A DNA stretch of 32,500 nucleotides from Symbiodinium natans (taxonomy: Eukaryota; Sar; Dinophyceae; Suessiales; Symbiodiniaceae): contig CAJNDS010000946.1 of NCBI GenBank assembly GCA_905221605.1, positions 320,577-353,076 of the forward strand. Reading direction: 5' to 3'. A program made the position numbers and the translations under genes. A model generated the notes under the pieces. The model saw nothing but the letters and a program-made list of their open reading frames with translations. It was not told the DNA's origin and made no database searches. Below, one piece after another: positions 30,586-32,500 of this stretch (its first letter is position 1; each line of letters begins with the position of its first letter).

Positions 30586-31598
30586 AGGTCCAAACTTGGG
30601 CTTAGACTCAGGCACCGAGCACCCAGCAAAACTTAAACTTTCCTATTGTAGGGGACTTATAGACCCAAAAAGTTTAAAGTTAACCCTACTGGGCTGCTCA
30701 GCCAAAAGTGCGGCCTTGTGGGCGCCTCCCTTGGGATCTGGACCAAAGTTTAAGGCTTTTAGGAGGTTTTCGGGTTCCGGATTGCTGCTTGTTTAAGGTT
30801 TTGCTTTCCCTGGTTTAAACTGAAGGGTTAAGGCCTTAGAGCCTAGGACGCGAGTATGCATGTGTTTGTCCCTTTTGTTCTTGATCTTTGTCTCTGGAAG
30901 GAGAGAGAAAAAAGGAAACCAAGTAAGGAACGAAGAGCGGCACTAAACGGCCCTAAAAGCCTAAATTTCTCGTTCTATCTCGGGCTGCCGTCACGTGCTC
31001 CAACCCGCGTGATTTGGCTTTTATATCCGACATGCAAATTATATTTGCCCACTCTTTCTGAAAAGGAGCCAGGTTTGCTTCCTTTGCTCTTTCTGGGTTT
31101 AGGGCTTAGGTCCACTAGGGTTTAGGGGGTTTGGGGTTTAGCGCCTCTCTTGGTTCCCTACTTTGATTTCCTTCTTTCTCTCTTTCCGAAGACAAAGGTC
31201 AAAACAAAAGGGACAACACACACACATACACACTCGCGTCCTAAGCCCTAAGGCCTAAACACTGCAGTTGAAACCAGGACATGCCCTATCATGGTGGTGC
31301 CTCTGCCGTGCGGTGTACGGTGTACAGAGAAATGTATATCCACCCACTGCGCTACCCGGGTCCCCGTGCGATTCGGGCTGTCGAACCCTAAGCCCGAAGC
31401 TTTAACCCTAAACCCTATACCTAAAAACCCTCCAAAAGACTTTTGTCCAGACTCCAAGGGGGCCCAGCATGCCCCCGTTTTGGCTGAGCAGTCCAGTAGG
31501 GTTAACTTTAAACCTTTTGGGTCTATAAGTCCCTACAAAAGGCAAGATTAAGTTTTGCCGGGCGCTCGGTGCCTGAGTTGGGGCCCAAGTTTGGACCT
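30586..31598. mobile_element. fold-back (long inverted repeat) element, about 1 kb
   Basis: Left arm about 30586-30958, right arm about 31133-31598, in inverted orientation. Matched landmarks (left / right reverse complement): AGGTCCAAACTTGGGC at both outer ends; GGCACCGAGC; GACTTATAGACCCAAAA; TTAACCCTACTGG; CTGCTCAGCCAAAA; GGACGCGAGT; TGTCCCTTTTGTT; CTTTGTCT. The right arm has an extra stretch of about 100 bp (about 31275-31400). The loop (30960-31130) contains TTTAGGG-like words. No transposase frame is seen, so it would be non-autonomous. Confidence 0.8.
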
Positions 31599-31802
31599 AA
31601 AAATGTATATGCACTCCCTGAAAAGAGGCTAGATTTGTTTTTGGTTTTAAGGCAGAGGCTTTACGGTTTCAGATTTGGGTTTGGGGCGTTTGGCGGGTTT
31701 ACGGTTTAGGGTTTAGGGTTACTGTCTAAGGTTTTCGTTTTGGGTTGGTCTGGGATTTGTCAGGTTTAGGTTTAGGGCTTAGGGCTTGGCTATTGTAATG
31801 TT

Positions 31803-32215
31803 TCTATAAGTTTTCCTCTTCTTCCAGAGGCCAAGACCTTGCAAACCATCAAAATGGCAAATCTTTGTGATTTTTGACTATTTGGGCCTTCACAAACCTT
31901 GGCCAAAACACAGGGATTGTCTCTAGTTTTGCCTTGGAAACCACCAAAATGGAAAACTTTTGTGATTTTTGACCATTTTGGGCTTTCACAAACCTTGAAT
32001 TAAGGCCAAAGCACAGGGATTTTCCTCATTTGGCGGCCTTGGAAAATGCCGAAATCGCCAATTTCAGGGATTTTGACCATTTTGAGTCTCGCAAACCCTG
32101 AATTAAGGCAAAAACATAAGGTTTTTCGATAGTTTGGCGGCCTTGGAAACCACCAAAATGCCAAATGTTTGTGATTTTTGACCATTTTGGGCTTTCACAA
32201 ACCCTGAAGTAAAGT
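31803..32215. repeat. tandem repeat, about 103-bp unit, four copies
   Basis: The landmark TTGGAAACCACCAAAATGG (with variants) recurs at about 31839, 31934, 32039 and 32143. Each is followed by GTGATTTTTGACCATTTTGG and CTTTCACAAACC, and later by ACAGGGATT. Copies are roughly 80-85 percent alike by eye. Confidence 0.85.
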
Positions 32216-32239
32216 CCCCAACCGCTGTACGGGGTTGTT

Positions 32240-32500
32240 TTAAATACCTCGCCGATCCCTGGAGTGCCTTCCCGAGAATTTTAGTGGAATGCCCGCCGAA
32301 TCCTGCAGAGTATGCCTGGAGCACCCTCGCCCAAAAAAGCAAGCAGAGCAGAGAATCCCGCCCGCACAGAGAGTCCTACAACAAATCCCAGAAGAGTGAC
32401 TACCCCAAAAAATCTTGCAGAGAATTCCGCAGGGTACCCCTGGAGTCAATCCTGCCGAGAATCCCACAAGCAACCCTGGAGCGCTCACGAGAGAAGCGAT
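32240..32500. repeat. degenerate short repeat (CCTGGAG ... CCGAGAATCC)
   Basis: CCCTGGAG/GCCTGGAG recurs at about 32259, 32317, 32429 and 32474, and GCAGAG or GAGAAT(C/T)CC motifs recur between them. Spacing is irregular (about 45-110 bp). It runs off the end of the window, so its full extent is unknown. Confidence 0.55.

Noticed and set aside
31340-31390. tRNA-like boxes (GGTTCGACAGCCC and GGTAGCGCAGTGG) on the minus strand
   Set aside because: The B-box-like word comes before the A-box-like word, and the T-arm does not pair, so no tRNA or tRNA-derived SINE head can be built.

Overview
This window looks like nuclear DNA of a dinoflagellate alga. I read three protein-coding genes, all on the minus strand and all cut into short exons. 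Across 37 introns placed by hand from reading frame and protein homology, the donor is GC in 18, GT in 11 and GA in 8. The acceptor is AG followed by an exonic G in 34 of 37. Mixed GC/GT/GA donors with AG|G acceptors and same-strand gene runs are known dinoflagellate traits. TTTAGGG is also the dinoflagellate (and plant) telomere repeat. No rRNA, tRNA, spliced-leader or CRISPR sequence was recognised, and genus cannot be set from the sequence alone.

Layout, left to right. 1-2079: 3' flank of the first gene, full of telomere-like arrays. 2080-11538: a complete 17-exon beta-tubulin gene (445 aa); its introns hold telomere-like blocks, a 160-bp satellite, a fold-back array and other tandem arrays. 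11539-12641: short intergenic stretch. 12642-23154: a UTP13/TBL3-like WD40 gene (small-subunit processome, rRNA maturation) with an N-terminal start and 15 exons; only about the first third of the family's length is found before the beta-tubulin gene begins. 23155-25675: intergenic, nearly free of telomere-like repeats, with an unassigned plus-strand open stretch. 25676-29472: a complete 8-exon gene for a predicted secreted or ER-lumen JmjC/cupin protein with a TPR-like tail (387 aa). 29473-32500: upstream flank with a fold-back structure of about 1 kb and two tandem repeat families.

The most distinctive feature is not a gene but the non-coding architecture. Blocks of (TTTAGGG)n or (CCCTAAA)n, in both orientations, sit in 11 of 16 beta-tubulin introns and in many UTP13 introns. 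One intron has its acceptor inside the repeat and could fold on itself through opposed arrays. About half of the introns (21 of 37) begin with the same two or more bases that begin the downstream exon, as expected if introns were inserted as mobile units (introners) with target duplication. A 101-nt beta-tubulin intron with 10-bp terminal inverted repeats has a diverged relative in a UTP13 intron. The three genes serve unrelated jobs (cytoskeleton, ribosome biogenesis, secretory-pathway oxygenase), so nothing suggests a functional cluster. Exon coordinates come from hand translation with phase checks; transcript data would be needed to fix ambiguous junctions.
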